A DNA stretch of 32,567 nt, taken from assembly GCF_039812505.1 (NCBI RefSeq), contig NZ_JBDIAQ010000028.1, positions 1 through 32,567 on the forward strand, in the 5' to 3' direction. Made by a program: the position numbers and the translations under genes. The first letter of the stretch is position 1. Every line of letters starts with the position of its first letter. The stretch is from Intrasporangium_A sp039812505 (GTDB lineage Bacteria > Actinomycetota > Actinomycetes > Actinomycetales > Dermatophilaceae). Positions 24,798 to 32,567 of the stretch are shown piece after piece. The notes under the pieces are model-generated. The model saw only the letters and a program-made list of their open reading frames with translations, ran no database searches and was not told the origin of the DNA.

Positions 24798-26604
24798 AGC
24801 GGGCCTGCTGCTGGGCGACCCACGAGGCGTGCAGCCGCGTGTAGACGCCGCCGCGGCGGACCAGCTCGCTGTGATGTCCGCGCTCGACGATGCGCCCGGC
24901 GTCGACGACGATGACCTCGTCGGCGGCCTCCGCCGTGGACAGCCGGTGGGCGATGGCGATGCTCGTGCGCCCGCGCGTGAGCGAGTCGAGGGCCCGCTGC
25001 AGGCGCACCTCCGTGCTGGGGTCGACCGCCGAGGTGGCCTCGTCGAGGACCAGCAGGTCCGGGTCGGCGAGGTAGGCGCGGGCGAGGGCGACCAGCTGGC
25101 GCTCCCCCGCCGAGAGCGACTCGCCCCGCTGGCCGACCTCGGTGTGCAGGCCCTGCGGGAGGCCGGCGAGCCAGGCGTCCAGGCCCAGCTCGGTCAGGGT
25201 CAGGCGCACCTCGTCCGCGGTGGACTCCGGCCGGCCGAAGCGCACGTTCTCGAGCAGCGTCGCGTCGAACAGGAAGCCCTCCTGGGGCACGAGCACCACC
25301 CGTTGGCGCAGGGAGGCGAAGCTCACGCGCCGCAGGTCCGTGCCGTCGATCAGGACCCGGCCACGACTCGGGTCCATGAGACGGGTGAGCAGCTTGGCCA
25401 GGGTCGACTTGCCCGAGCCGGTCTCGCCGACGATGGCGACCCGGGAGCGGGGGCCGATATCGAGGTCGATCTCGTGCAGGACCGGGTCGCCGCCCGGGTA
25501 GGCGAAGCCGACGCCGTCGAAGGCGACCCGGATCGGGCCGCGGGGCAGCGTGACCCCGTCCGCGGGGTCGGCCACGTCGGCGGGGGTGTCGATGATGCCG
25601 ATGACGCGCCGCCAGCCGGCCACGGCGTTCTGCATCTCGTTGAGGATCTCGGTGGCCTGCTGGACCGGCTGGGTGAACAGGTTGACCAGGAAGAGGAAGG
25701 CGAGCAGCTCGCCGAGCGTGATGGACCCGCGGACGGCCAGCACCGTCCCGACGACGAGGACGACGGCGGTGGTCAGCCCGGCCACCAGCTGGCCCGAGGT
25801 GAAGGCCAGCACCGAGCGCGCCTGCGCCCCGATCGCGGCCCGGCGGTGCGCCTCCACGGCCGCGTCGATGCGCTCGGCGGTGCGGTCCTCGACGGCGTAG
25901 GCGCGGATGGCCTGGGCGCCGACCACCGCCTCGGAGATGGCGGCGAGCATGTCGCCGACCCGTTCGCGCACCCGGGTGTAGGCCCGCCCGACGATCCCCT
26001 GGAACCTCTGGATGATGACGAACAGCGGGACGAAGCAGGCCCACACGACGAGCGCGAGCAGCGGGCTGTAGACGAACATGAGCACCGTCGCCAGGCTGAT
26101 CTGCGCGAGGTTGATCAGCAGCATCAGCCCGCCGAACTGGACGAACGTCGAGATCGTGTCGACGTCGGAGGTCACCCGCGAGACGAGGCTGCCGCGGCGC
26201 TCGCTGTTCTGGGTCAGCACGGCCAGGTCGTGGATGTGCCGGAACGCGCTGACCCGCAGGGTGGCCAGCCCGCTCTCGGACGCGGTGTAGAGCCGGATGT
26301 TGACCAGGTAGGCCGAGAAGGCGGTGACGACCACCCCGACCAGGGCGAGCCCGACCCAGCGGGTGACGACGTCGACGTCGGGACCGCCGGCCGCCAGGAT
26401 GCCGTCGTCGGTGGTGCGCTGCACGACGAAGGGGATCAGGATCCGCCCGACGGTCGACAGGACCGCGAGCAGGATGGTCACGCCGATACCGACACGCAGC
26501 TCCGGTGAGAGCACGAGACCGCGCCGCAGGGTCTGCCACGTGCTCAGCTCGCCGCCCGAGGCGATCCAGCCGTGGTCGACGAGGGGCGCGCTGCGCAGGC
26601 TCAC
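24796..26604 (-). CDS. ABC exporter, subunit with canonical catalytic glutamate and degenerate signature
   Basis: A 602-aa half-transporter with an N-terminal membrane domain (six segments, about 37-330) and a C-terminal ATPase. Walker A GETGSGKST (393-401), the Q-loop VPQEGF, Walker B LLVLDEATSAVD with catalytic E522 and switch His553 (IAHRLST) are all intact. The signature is LSAGE (497-501) rather than LSGGQ. Together with its partner this gives one canonical and one degenerate ATP site, as in heterodimeric exporters such as TM287/288. The GTG start overlaps the stop of the upstream ABC gene (GTGA), so the pair is co-translated. Substrate unknown; drug or lipid export is typical of the family. 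Confidence 0.93.
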   Translation of the reverse strand: MSLRSAPLVDHGWIASGGELSTWQTLRRGLVLSPELRVGIGVTILLAVLSTVGRILIPFVVQRTTDDGILAAGGPDVDVVTRWVGLALVGVVVTAFSAYLVNIRLYTASESGLATLRVSAFRHIHDLAVLTQNSERRGSLVSRVTSDVDTISTFVQFGGLMLLINLAQISLATVLMFVYSPLLALVVWACFVPLFVIIQRFQGIVGRAYTRVRERVGDMLAAISEAVVGAQAIRAYAVEDRTAERIDAAVEAHRRAAIGAQARSVLAFTSGQLVAGLTTAVVLVVGTVLAVRGSITLGELLAFLFLVNLFTQPVQQATEILNEMQNAVAGWRRVIGIIDTPADVADPADGVTLPRGPIRVAFDGVGFAYPGGDPVLHEIDLDIGPRSRVAIVGETGSGKSTLAKLLTRLMDPSRGRVLIDGTDLRRVSFASLRQRVVLVPQEGFLFDATLLENVRFGRPESTADEVRLTLTELGLDAWLAGLPQGLHTEVGQRGESLSAGERQLVALARAYLADPDLLVLDEATSAVDPSTEVRLQRALDSLTRGRTSIAIAHRLSTAEAADEVIVVDAGRIVERGHHSELVRRGGVYTRLHASWVAQQQAR

Positions 26605-28457
26605 AACCGCACCCCCTCGCCGGCGCCCCACTGCTCCTCGGCCTCGATCGCCCCGCGTTCGGCCGCCTCCCGGGCATACGCGGTCACGAGACGCTCGTAG
26701 CCGGGACAGCGCGCCATCAGCGTGGCGTGGTCGCCGTGGTCGACCACCTGGCCCTGCTCGATGTAGGCCACCTCGTCGGCGAGCAGGATCGTGGCCATCC
26801 GGTAGGCGACGACCAGCACCGTAGTGCCGCGGCTCGCCTGCCGCAGGCCGCTCAGGATCGCCTGCTCGACACTGGGGTCCACCGCCGAGGTCGCGTCGTC
26901 GAGGACCAGCAGCTGAGGGTCGCGGATCACCGCCCGGGCCAAGGCGACTCGCTGGCGTTGCCCGCCGGAGAGGCTCGCGCCCCGCTCACCCACGCGGGTG
27001 TCCAGCCCGCGTGGCAGGCGCGCGACGAAGCCGGCGGCCTGGGCGACCTGCAGCGCGGCCCAGACCCGCTCGTCCGGGTGCGCCGCGCCGAGCGTGACGT
27101 TGCCCCGGACCGTGTCATCGAACATGAACGTCTGTTGCGCGACGAGCGCCGCGACCTGCGAGAGGCCGCCACGACGGACGTCGCGCAGGTCGACCCGGTC
27201 GAGTCGTACGGTGCCCGAGTCGGGGTCGACCAGCCGCAGCACGAGCTCGGTGAGGGTCGACTTGCCGCTGCCGGTCGGGCCGACGAGCGCCACCGTCGAG
27301 CCGGCCGGCACGTCGAGGCTCACCCCCCGGATCGCCGGGTTGTGCTCGACGGTCCCGGACTCGGTGACCACCTCGTGCGCGTAGGAGACGTCGTGCGCGG
27401 CCAGGTGGGCCGCGCCACCGGCCGGCAGCGCCCGCTCCCCGTACGTCATCCCGCCCTCGGCTCCCAGCACGGCCGAGACCCGGTCCCACCCCACGACCGC
27501 CCGCGGCAGCTCGGCCAGCACCCAGCCGAGCGCCCGGACGGGGAAGGCCATGATGGAGAACAGGTAGGCGATCTGGACGACCTCGGCCGCCGAGAGCTGG
27601 CCGCTGCGTACGCGCATCGTCCCCACGACGAGCACGGCCAGGGTGCCGATCGTGGGGATCGCCTCGATGGCCGGGTCGAAGCGGCCTCGGGTGCGCCCGA
27701 CCTCGATGTTGGCGTCACGCAGCTGGTTGGTCACGTGCCGGAACCGCTCGGTCTCGAAGTCCTCGCGACCCAGGGACTTGACCACGAGGGCCGCCTCGAA
27801 GCTCTCGTGGGCGACCTGCGAGACCTCGGCCCGCAGCTGCTGGGCCCGTGTGACGCGAGGGGACATGGCCCGCTGGAAGGCGAGGTTGGCCAGGAAGAGC
27901 ATCGGGAAGACGGTCAGGCCGATCAGGGCGAGCACCGGGTCGACGACGACCATCTGGACCACGCCGAAGACCAGCATGACCAGGACCCCGATGGCCATGG
28001 GCAGCGGCGCGAAGACGTTCCACGTCGCCTCGACGTCCGCGTTGGCGTTCGACAGCAGCTGGCCCGACGGGTGGCGGTGGTGCCAGCGCAGCGGCAGCCG
28101 GAGGTACTGGCGGGTGACCTGCCTGCGGTAGCGGGCCCCGAGGTTGTACATCGCGACCCCGCCGGCGATGCGACGCCCGATCACGCCGACGACGGTGGCC
28201 AGCACGACCAGCGCCACGGTCCCCCCGATGTACCAGAGCTGCCCGGCCGTCACGTGCCCTGCGGCCAGGGCCGGGGTGATCGCCCGGTCGGTGACGTGCC
28301 CGATCGCCCAGGCCGTCAGCGAGGTCATGACGCCGTAGACGGTGCTGCCGGCGACGGCCACGGCGAACCAGCGCGGCTCGTCGTGGATGCCACGCCGGAG
28401 AACGGCGAGCCCCTGACGCAGGCTCGACCGGGTCTGCAGGTCTGCCAGGGTCGTCAC
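26601..28457 (-). CDS. ABC exporter, partner subunit with degenerate Walker B and H-loop
   Basis: A 618-aa half-transporter, membrane domain first (about 30-330) and then the ATPase. Walker A GPTGSGKST (393-401), Q-loop VAQQTFMFDD and signature LSGGQ (496-500) are canonical. Walker B reads LLVLDD, with Asp521 at the catalytic glutamate position, and the switch histidine is replaced by Tyr552 (VVAYRMAT). The site formed by its own Walker A/B is therefore probably poorly hydrolytic, while its intact signature completes the partner's active site. GGAG lies 9 nt before the GTG at 28457. It is the first gene of the pair; the 135-bp gap upstream contains no recognised promoter. Confidence 0.93.
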   Translation of the reverse strand: MTTLADLQTRSSLRQGLAVLRRGIHDEPRWFAVAVAGSTVYGVMTSLTAWAIGHVTDRAITPALAAGHVTAGQLWYIGGTVALVVLATVVGVIGRRIAGGVAMYNLGARYRRQVTRQYLRLPLRWHHRHPSGQLLSNANADVEATWNVFAPLPMAIGVLVMLVFGVVQMVVVDPVLALIGLTVFPMLFLANLAFQRAMSPRVTRAQQLRAEVSQVAHESFEAALVVKSLGREDFETERFRHVTNQLRDANIEVGRTRGRFDPAIEAIPTIGTLAVLVVGTMRVRSGQLSAAEVVQIAYLFSIMAFPVRALGWVLAELPRAVVGWDRVSAVLGAEGGMTYGERALPAGGAAHLAAHDVSYAHEVVTESGTVEHNPAIRGVSLDVPAGSTVALVGPTGSGKSTLTELVLRLVDPDSGTVRLDRVDLRDVRRGGLSQVAALVAQQTFMFDDTVRGNVTLGAAHPDERVWAALQVAQAAGFVARLPRGLDTRVGERGASLSGGQRQRVALARAVIRDPQLLVLDDATSAVDPSVEQAILSGLRQASRGTTVLVVAYRMATILLADEVAYIEQGQVVDHGDHATLMARCPGYERLVTAYAREAAERGAIEAEEQWGAGEGVRL

Positions 28458-28592
28458 GGCAGAGGGCTCCGCGGGAGGCGTGGGGCGCGGTTCGACAGCT
28501 CGGAGGACACAACCACCGAGCCTCTCACGGGCAACGCGCCCGGACCGAATCGCGCCGGACCCACCGGGTCGCGCCCCGGGCCGAGACTCGTC

Positions 28593-29597
28593 TCACGTCC
28601 CGTGCCGTTGCGCCTCCCAGGCGGCGAGCTCGGTGTCGAAGGCGTCCTTGCGCTCGTAGTTGGCCTTGACCCGCAGCGTCTGCGTCGAGCCGTCGAGCAC
28701 GTCGGCGACGTGCAGGTCGCCGACCTTCCAGACGCCCTTCTGGCTGGACAGCTCGGCCGCCAGACCCATGGACCTGGAGCGGGCGATGCGCATGTCCCGG
28801 GCCACGTCCGTCGAGCCGGGGACACCGCCGGCAGCCGCCAGCGGGGCGGCGTGGCTCTTGAGCAGGTCGTTGGCGCTGTGCAGGAACAGCAGTGCCTTGC
28901 GTCGCTCCGAGGCGGTCCTCATGGTCTCCATGAACAGCGTGACGATCTTCTCGACGTACTCGAAGACGTGCTGCACAGCCTGGTTCACGCCCTGCGACTG
29001 CGTGGCCGTCCATGCCTTCCTGACCCGCTCCTTGTACTTGACGAGCTTGCGGAGGTCGACGTCCAGGAACGTGCGCAGCTCCGGCGGCAGGCCGTTGCCC
29101 TCTGACGGAGTCTTGAGCGCGGTGCTCTCGGCGAGGACGCGAGCCGCCTGGGCCGTCCGGTCGTACTGGGCGACGAGCAGCGCCGCAGCATGGATGGCGC
29201 GGTACTCCATCAGGTCGGCACTCGCACTGCCCTGAGGCTGGGGCTGGCCGCGGCCTCGGCGACCGGACACGGCCATGTGCAGGTCGGGGAACTCGGCCTC
29301 GGTCCAGTAGTTGGCGGTGCCGGTCCTCGCCAGGCTGAACGCCCGCTCGCTCGCCCGGCGCGGATCGCTCTCGGTGTGGGTCTCGCCCACGACGTTGAGC
29401 CGGTCGGCCACCAGCGCCCGCTGGAGCACCACGGACGTGGCCGCGTAGGAGCCGCCCAGCGACCGGACGAGCGCCGCATTGCCGGCCTGTCGTTGCAGCA
29501 TGAGCAGTCCGGAAGCACTGATGGCGCCGACGCGCGGCCGCCCCGACGCCGACGCCGCTGCCTCGGCGCGATGCGGTTGGTGAACGCGCTCGAGCAT
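28593..29597 (-). CDS. Orphan eCIS-associated-like protein, unknown function
   Basis: A 334-aa protein with no family I can name firmly. The N-terminus holds LLMLQRQAGNAALVRSL (31-47) and a VVLQRA (57-62). This LxxLQRxAGNAAV / LQR pattern is one I associate with actinobacterial proteins linked to extracellular contractile injection systems (DUF4157-type neighbours). It is followed by LNVVGETHTES (68-77), a GExH-type motif, and then a mostly alpha-helical, charged region to the end. No signal peptide or membrane segment is apparent. No sheath, tube or baseplate genes occur in the window, so it is an orphan here. The ATG at 29597 has an excellent Shine-Dalgarno (GGGGGAGG, 5-nt spacer), and TACGAT at 29634-29639 is a candidate -10. 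Product is real; function is inference. Confidence 0.7.
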   Translation of the reverse strand: MLERVHQPHRAEAAASASGRPRVGAISASGLLMLQRQAGNAALVRSLGGSYAATSVVLQRALVADRLNVVGETHTESDPRRASERAFSLARTGTANYWTEAEFPDLHMAVSGRRGRGQPQPQGSASADLMEYRAIHAAALLVAQYDRTAQAARVLAESTALKTPSEGNGLPPELRTFLDVDLRKLVKYKERVRKAWTATQSQGVNQAVQHVFEYVEKIVTLFMETMRTASERRKALLFLHSANDLLKSHAAPLAAAGGVPGSTDVARDMRIARSRSMGLAAELSSQKGVWKVGDLHVADVLDGSTQTLRVKANYERKDAFDTELAAWEAQRHGT

Positions 29598-29633
29598 CTG
29601 CGCCTCCCCCGGGCCGACCAACGGGATCCCACC

Positions 29634-29639
29634 ATCGTA
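29634..29639 (-). promoter_or_regulatory. Candidate -10 element of orphan eCIS-like gene
   Basis: TACGAT on the minus strand fits TANNNT about 37 bp before the ATG, giving a short leader that contains the strong Shine-Dalgarno. No -35 was recognised. Apart from this, the 256-bp spacer 29598-29853 shows nothing I can assign. Confidence 0.4.
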
Positions 29640-29853
29640 TGCCGCCGTCCCGCGTCGGCGAGATGGCCTCGGCTTCCCTTTCGGGCACGGTTGCCGGGGC
29701 GGACGCGCCGGCCCGACCGAGTCGGGGGACGGCGCCATCCGGCCGGTCCGGGCACCCGGTGGCGTACCTCGCGACGGGCGGTTCCCGAGCGGTCGCTCCG
29801 TCGGATGTGCCACGGCGTCGACGCGACCACCGCGAGTTGCGAGGATGGCCGGT

Positions 29854-31086
29854 ATGTCCGCCGCTCGCCCCGTCCCGACCAACCGGCTCACGGTGACGAG
29901 CGTCCGGCCGGCCGGCCCAGAGGACCTGCCCGCACTGCAGGAGATCGAGACGGCGGCCGACCTGCGGTTCGAGGCGTTCTTCGACCTGGTCGGCTGGCCG
30001 TCGGCGCCTACCGGGCAGCAGCGTGCGGCCGAGCGAGGGTCCCTGCTCGTCGTCGGGCAGCCGGTCCTGGGTTTCGTCCAGGTGCTGCAGCTCGGCCCGG
30101 ACGAGCGCCCGCACCTGCACCTCGAGCAGCTGTCGGTCCATCCGGATGCCGCCGGCCACGGCCTGGGCACGATGCTCCTGCTCGGCGCCCTCGGAAGGGC
30201 CCTCGACCGAGGCGTCGATGCGGTCACCCTCATGACCTTCGCCGACGTGCCGTGGAACGGTCCGTGGTACGCCCGGCACGGTTTCACCCGGCTCGACCCG
30301 GAGGCCTCGGGCGGCGGACCGGCGCCGGGATCGGCGGCGCTGCTCGCGCCGCTGCGCGAGACCGAGCGACGGCTCGGGCTGGACCGGTGGGGACAACGGG
30401 TGGCAATGGTCCGGACCCTCGCCGACGAGCCGACGCCGATACCCGCGGTGAGCGTCATACCGCTGCGCGACCGGGCCGGCGCGATGGAGGTCTTCATCCA
30501 GCACCGCGCGGCCACGATGGACTTCGTTCCGGGGGCGGTGGTCTTCCCCGGTGGCCGGGTCGATCCGCACGACCTGGCAACCGGAGCCGGTCTCGTGCTG
30601 CCCTCCGACGTCGTCGAGACGCACGCGTGGCGTTGGCGACACACCTCCGGACCCGATGACGCCGGCGGGCGTCGGGAACGGGCGCGGACGCTGCTCGCGA
30701 CCGCAGTGCGCGAGCTCGCCGAGGAGACCGGGACCGTGGTGGCGCCCGATCGGCTCGTCCCCTGGGACAACTGGGTGACGCCGATGGGCTACCCGAAGCG
30801 CTTCGATGTCTCCTTCTACGTGCTGCCGGTCGAACAGGACGCCTTGTCACACACCACGACCGAGGCGACCGGGTCGGAGTGGGTGTCGCTCGACGACCTC
30901 GTGCAGCGGACCGAGGCCGGACAGCTCGCCATGGTCGCCCCGACCCGGACCATCGTCGACGAGCTGCAGCGACTCGGCTCGCTCGACGCGGTCCTCGGTC
31001 TGAGACCAGCCATCACCGCCGTACGACACGACGTCACACCCCTGCGGCCTCGTGCCTCGGAGGGGACTGTCGGCGGTCGTGGCTAG
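29854..31086 (+). CDS. GNAT acetyltransferase-Nudix hydrolase fusion protein
   Basis: A 410-aa two-domain protein. Residues about 14-150 are a GNAT N-acetyltransferase with acetyl-CoA loop AAGHGLGTMLL (99-109) and a closing WYARHGF (138-144). Residues about 198-380 are a Nudix hydrolase whose box is split: FPGGRVDPHD (231-240), then about 43 residues, then AVRELAEETG (284-293) with the REXXEE metal-binding core. A similar insertion is known in NUDT19-type enzymes, which cleave CoA-like substrates. The ATG at 29845 directly abuts GAGG, so the second ATG at 29854, 9 nt from GAGG, is preferred. Substrates are unknown. The gene stands alone, divergent from the orphan eCIS-like gene. Confidence 0.85.
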   Translation: MSAARPVPTNRLTVTSVRPAGPEDLPALQEIETAADLRFEAFFDLVGWPSAPTGQQRAAERGSLLVVGQPVLGFVQVLQLGPDERPHLHLEQLSVHPDAAGHGLGTMLLLGALGRALDRGVDAVTLMTFADVPWNGPWYARHGFTRLDPEASGGGPAPGSAALLAPLRETERRLGLDRWGQRVAMVRTLADEPTPIPAVSVIPLRDRAGAMEVFIQHRAATMDFVPGAVVFPGGRVDPHDLATGAGLVLPSDVVETHAWRWRHTSGPDDAGGRRERARTLLATAVRELAEETGTVVAPDRLVPWDNWVTPMGYPKRFDVSFYVLPVEQDALSHTTTEATGSEWVSLDDLVQRTEAGQLAMVAPTRTIVDELQRLGSLDAVLGLRPAITAVRHDVTPLRPRASEGTVGGRG

Positions 31087-31164
31087 GGTGCTCGCGGGGG
31101 TTCTGCGGGCGTGGTTCCGAGATCGGCTCTGATGGTGAATCCTGCTGCGGGGCAGGCGAGTTAG

Positions 31165-31198
31165 CTGTGGATGAGGGTTCCGCGCGGGCCTGCCACAG
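31165..31198 (+). other. Inverted repeat upstream of DUF222 gene
   Basis: CTGTGG (31165-31170) and CCACAG (31193-31198) form a perfect 6-bp inverted repeat with a 22-bp centre, ending 2 bp before the -10-like TAGGAT. A smaller hairpin, CCTGC (31141-31145) / GCAGG (31152-31156), lies just upstream. They could be a regulator site or the end of the GNAT-Nudix transcript; the function is not shown. Confidence 0.4.
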
Positions 31199-31200
31199 GG

Positions 31201-31221
31201 TAGGATCGATAGTATGTTCGA
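31201..31221 (+). promoter_or_regulatory. Candidate leaderless promoter with LexA/SOS-like box
   Basis: TAGGAT (31201-31206) is a TANNNT -10 followed by 7 nt and the ATG at 31214. Overlapping it and the start codon is TCGATAGTATGTTCGA (31206-31221), which matches the mycobacterial/actinobacterial SOS box TCGAAC-N4-GTTCGA at 10 of 12 fixed positions; the right half is perfect and the left half differs at its last two bases. LexA bound here would cover the transcription start. Confidence 0.5.
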
Positions 31222-32567
31222 TGACGTGGCCGAGTCGCTGCCAGGCCCTGCGGGGGCGCCAGGCCACGTCGACGACGCCGCGGACCGCCTTCTCGCCCCT
31301 CCGGACCGCACCGCCCGTGAGACAGCGCCCGCACCCGCTGCCGTGGCCGGCCCGGGTGTCGGGGGGCCGGCCGGCGGCCCGGTACGGGCCGCGACACGAC
31401 CACGTTGGTCGAGCCGGGAGCTGACCGGCCTGGCGCAGGACCTGGCCGGGCTCGGCCTGGAGGTCACGGACGCCGAGCGAGTGGAGCAGCTGACCGCGCT
31501 GGAGCACCTGAAGGCCGCCTGCGCCGCGGCGCAGGCCCGGATAACCGGCCGGTTCACCGACTCGCAGGAGCAGCTGGCCCGCGACTGGCACGAGCGGGCC
31601 CGGGCCTGCGCGGCCGCCGACGACTTCGAAGGCTGGCGGGCCGCCCGGCAGCAGGCCCGCACCCACGAGCTGCCCGACCACACCGTTGTCGACCCCAGGG
31701 TTCCCGACCCAGCCGGCGGCCGGACCCGCCGGAGGTGGCGGCAGACGGGCAGCACAGGCACCGGGGTCGCCGCGCAGGTCGCGCTGGCCCGGCACGAGTC
31801 ACCGGCCAAGGGTGTCCGGTTGGTCGCGACCGCGCTGGCGCTGACCACGCGGCTGCCGCACACCCTGACCGCGCTGTCGCGCGGCTGGCTCAACGAGTAC
31901 CGGGCCGGACTGGTCGCCACCCTGACCAGCCACCTGAGCGACGAGCTGGCCCGGCGGCTCGACACCGAGGTCATCGGCACCGCTGGGCCCGCCGCCGCCG
32001 GCTGGGGCGATAGCGAGCTGCAGCGGCGGGTACGGGCCTGCGCCGACCGGCTCGACCCGGCCGGGGCCACCGCCCGGGCCCGCACCGCCGAGTCCGAGCG
32101 GCGCGTCACCCTCCGGCCCGTCCCGGACACCATGGCCCTGCTCAGTGCGATCCTGCCGGTCGCGCAGGCCGTGGCGGTACACGCCGCGCTGACCCGCGCC
32201 GCCGCCACCGCCAAGGCTGCCGGCGATCCCCGCAGCAAGGACCAGATCATGGCCGACACCCTCGTCGCGCTCGTCACCGGGCAGCAGGCCGCCACCGACA
32301 TCCCCATCGAGATCCAGCTGATCATCACCGATCGGGCCCTGTTCGACGGTGACGACACCCCCGCCCACATCCCCGGTTACGGGCCCGTACCCGCACGCTG
32401 GGCCCGCCACCTGCTCACCCCCGACCAGGGTGAGCAGGACGAGCAGGATGACGATCCTGGCCGACCCGACGAACCCGGCCCGGACGCCGGGCAGGGCGAC
32501 GAGTACCGCCCACCTGACCATGAGGTACCCGAGTACGGGGTGCCTGCGGATGGGGTGCCCGCGGACG
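31214..32567 (+). CDS. DUF222 (13E12-type) protein, 3' end outside window
   Basis: The frame from ATG 31214 stays open to the right edge (451 codons), so the protein is truncated. The N-terminal 70 residues are Pro/Ala-rich. From about residue 75 (SSRELTGLAQDLAGLGLEV) an alpha-helical DUF222 domain follows, with LPHTLTALSRGWLNEYRAGLV (about 215-235) and RPVPDTMALLSAILPVAQA (about 300-320) as family landmarks. The tail is acidic and low in complexity (repeated GVPADGVPA-type residues). In most relatives an HNH nuclease domain follows, probably beyond the edge here. Several mycobacterial 13E12 genes are DNA-damage-inducible, consistent with the SOS-like box at the start. Such genes often occur in many near-identical copies per genome. 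Confidence 0.83.
   Translation, partial: MFDDVAESLPGPAGAPGHVDDAADRLLAPPDRTARETAPAPAAVAGPGVGGPAGGPVRAATRPRWSSRELTGLAQDLAGLGLEVTDAERVEQLTALEHLKAACAAAQARITGRFTDSQEQLARDWHERARACAAADDFEGWRAARQQARTHELPDHTVVDPRVPDPAGGRTRRRWRQTGSTGTGVAAQVALARHESPAKGVRLVATALALTTRLPHTLTALSRGWLNEYRAGLVATLTSHLSDELARRLDTEVIGTAGPAAAGWGDSELQRRVRACADRLDPAGATARARTAESERRVTLRPVPDTMALLSAILPVAQAVAVHAALTRAAATAKAAGDPRSKDQIMADTLVALVTGQQAATDIPIEIQLIITDRALFDGDDTPAHIPGYGPVPARWARHLLTPDQGEQDEQDDDPGRPDEPGPDAGQGDEYRPPDHEVPEYGVPADGVPAD

Noticed and set aside
29598..30770. N-terminal extension of the orphan eCIS-like gene over the GNAT-Nudix gene
   Set aside because: The extra frame is antisense to a clear GNAT domain, and the ATG at 29597 has a near-ideal Shine-Dalgarno sequence.
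31405..32013. Plus-strand 202-codon frame and minus-strand frames 31034-31795, 31799-32521 and 30847-32370
   Set aside because: They are shadows of the DUF222 gene, whose frame runs off the window edge and shows the DUF222 landmarks.

Overview
The window is very GC-rich, densely coding chromosomal DNA from an actinomycete. Markers of that phylum include a SepH-type C-terminus, DUF5998, an N-terminal-GNAT Pat-type acetyltransferase, the TIGR02234-like and HGxxPAAW-type membrane proteins inside a trp operon, lgt directly after trpA, and a DUF222 (13E12-type) gene. Heavy use of GTG starts, GTGA stop/start overlaps and TANNNT -10 boxes 6-7 nt before start codons fit the same group. The gene order suggests Micrococcales, perhaps Intrasporangiaceae-like; that placement is inference.

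Left block (1-8933): the C-terminal end of sepH (+) converges on a minus-strand run, read as patA-like -> DUF5998 -> phosphodiesterase -> tdk. patA diverges from a nitroreductase gene, which is followed on the plus strand by a GyrA/ParC-type topoisomerase subunit (826 aa). The topoisomerase gene overlaps pyruvate kinase tail to tail by 28 bp.

Middle block (8906-24106): everything is on the minus strand. In transcription order: araC-type regulator, hisI, trpE, Trp-associated membrane protein, HGxxPAAW-type small membrane protein, trpC, trpB, trpA, lgt; then, after a 160-bp gap with a candidate promoter, gltB and gltD; then pyk with its own candidate leaderless promoter. trpD, trpG and trpF are not in the window. 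The block links tryptophan and histidine biosynthesis, glutamate formation and lower glycolysis, with lgt (lipoprotein maturation) carried along by translational coupling.

Right block (24107-32567): a VOC-fold gene diverges from the araC-type gene across a 112-bp region with two inverted repeats. It converges on a two-gene ABC exporter whose subunits have complementary degenerate ATPase motifs, as in heterodimeric exporters. Next is an orphan minus-strand gene resembling proteins seen with actinobacterial contractile-injection (eCIS) loci, then a GNAT-Nudix fusion gene (+), and finally a DUF222 gene cut by the window edge, with a LexA/SOS-like box over its start codon.

No tRNA, rRNA, CRISPR array or insertion sequence was recognised. 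No stretch longer than 300 bp lacks a gene; the longest is 29598-29853. The most notable signals are the SOS-like box on a leaderless DUF222 gene, the orphan eCIS-like protein, the GNAT-Nudix fusion with a split Nudix box, the asymmetric ABC pair and the recurring -10 plus 6-7 nt start arrangement.
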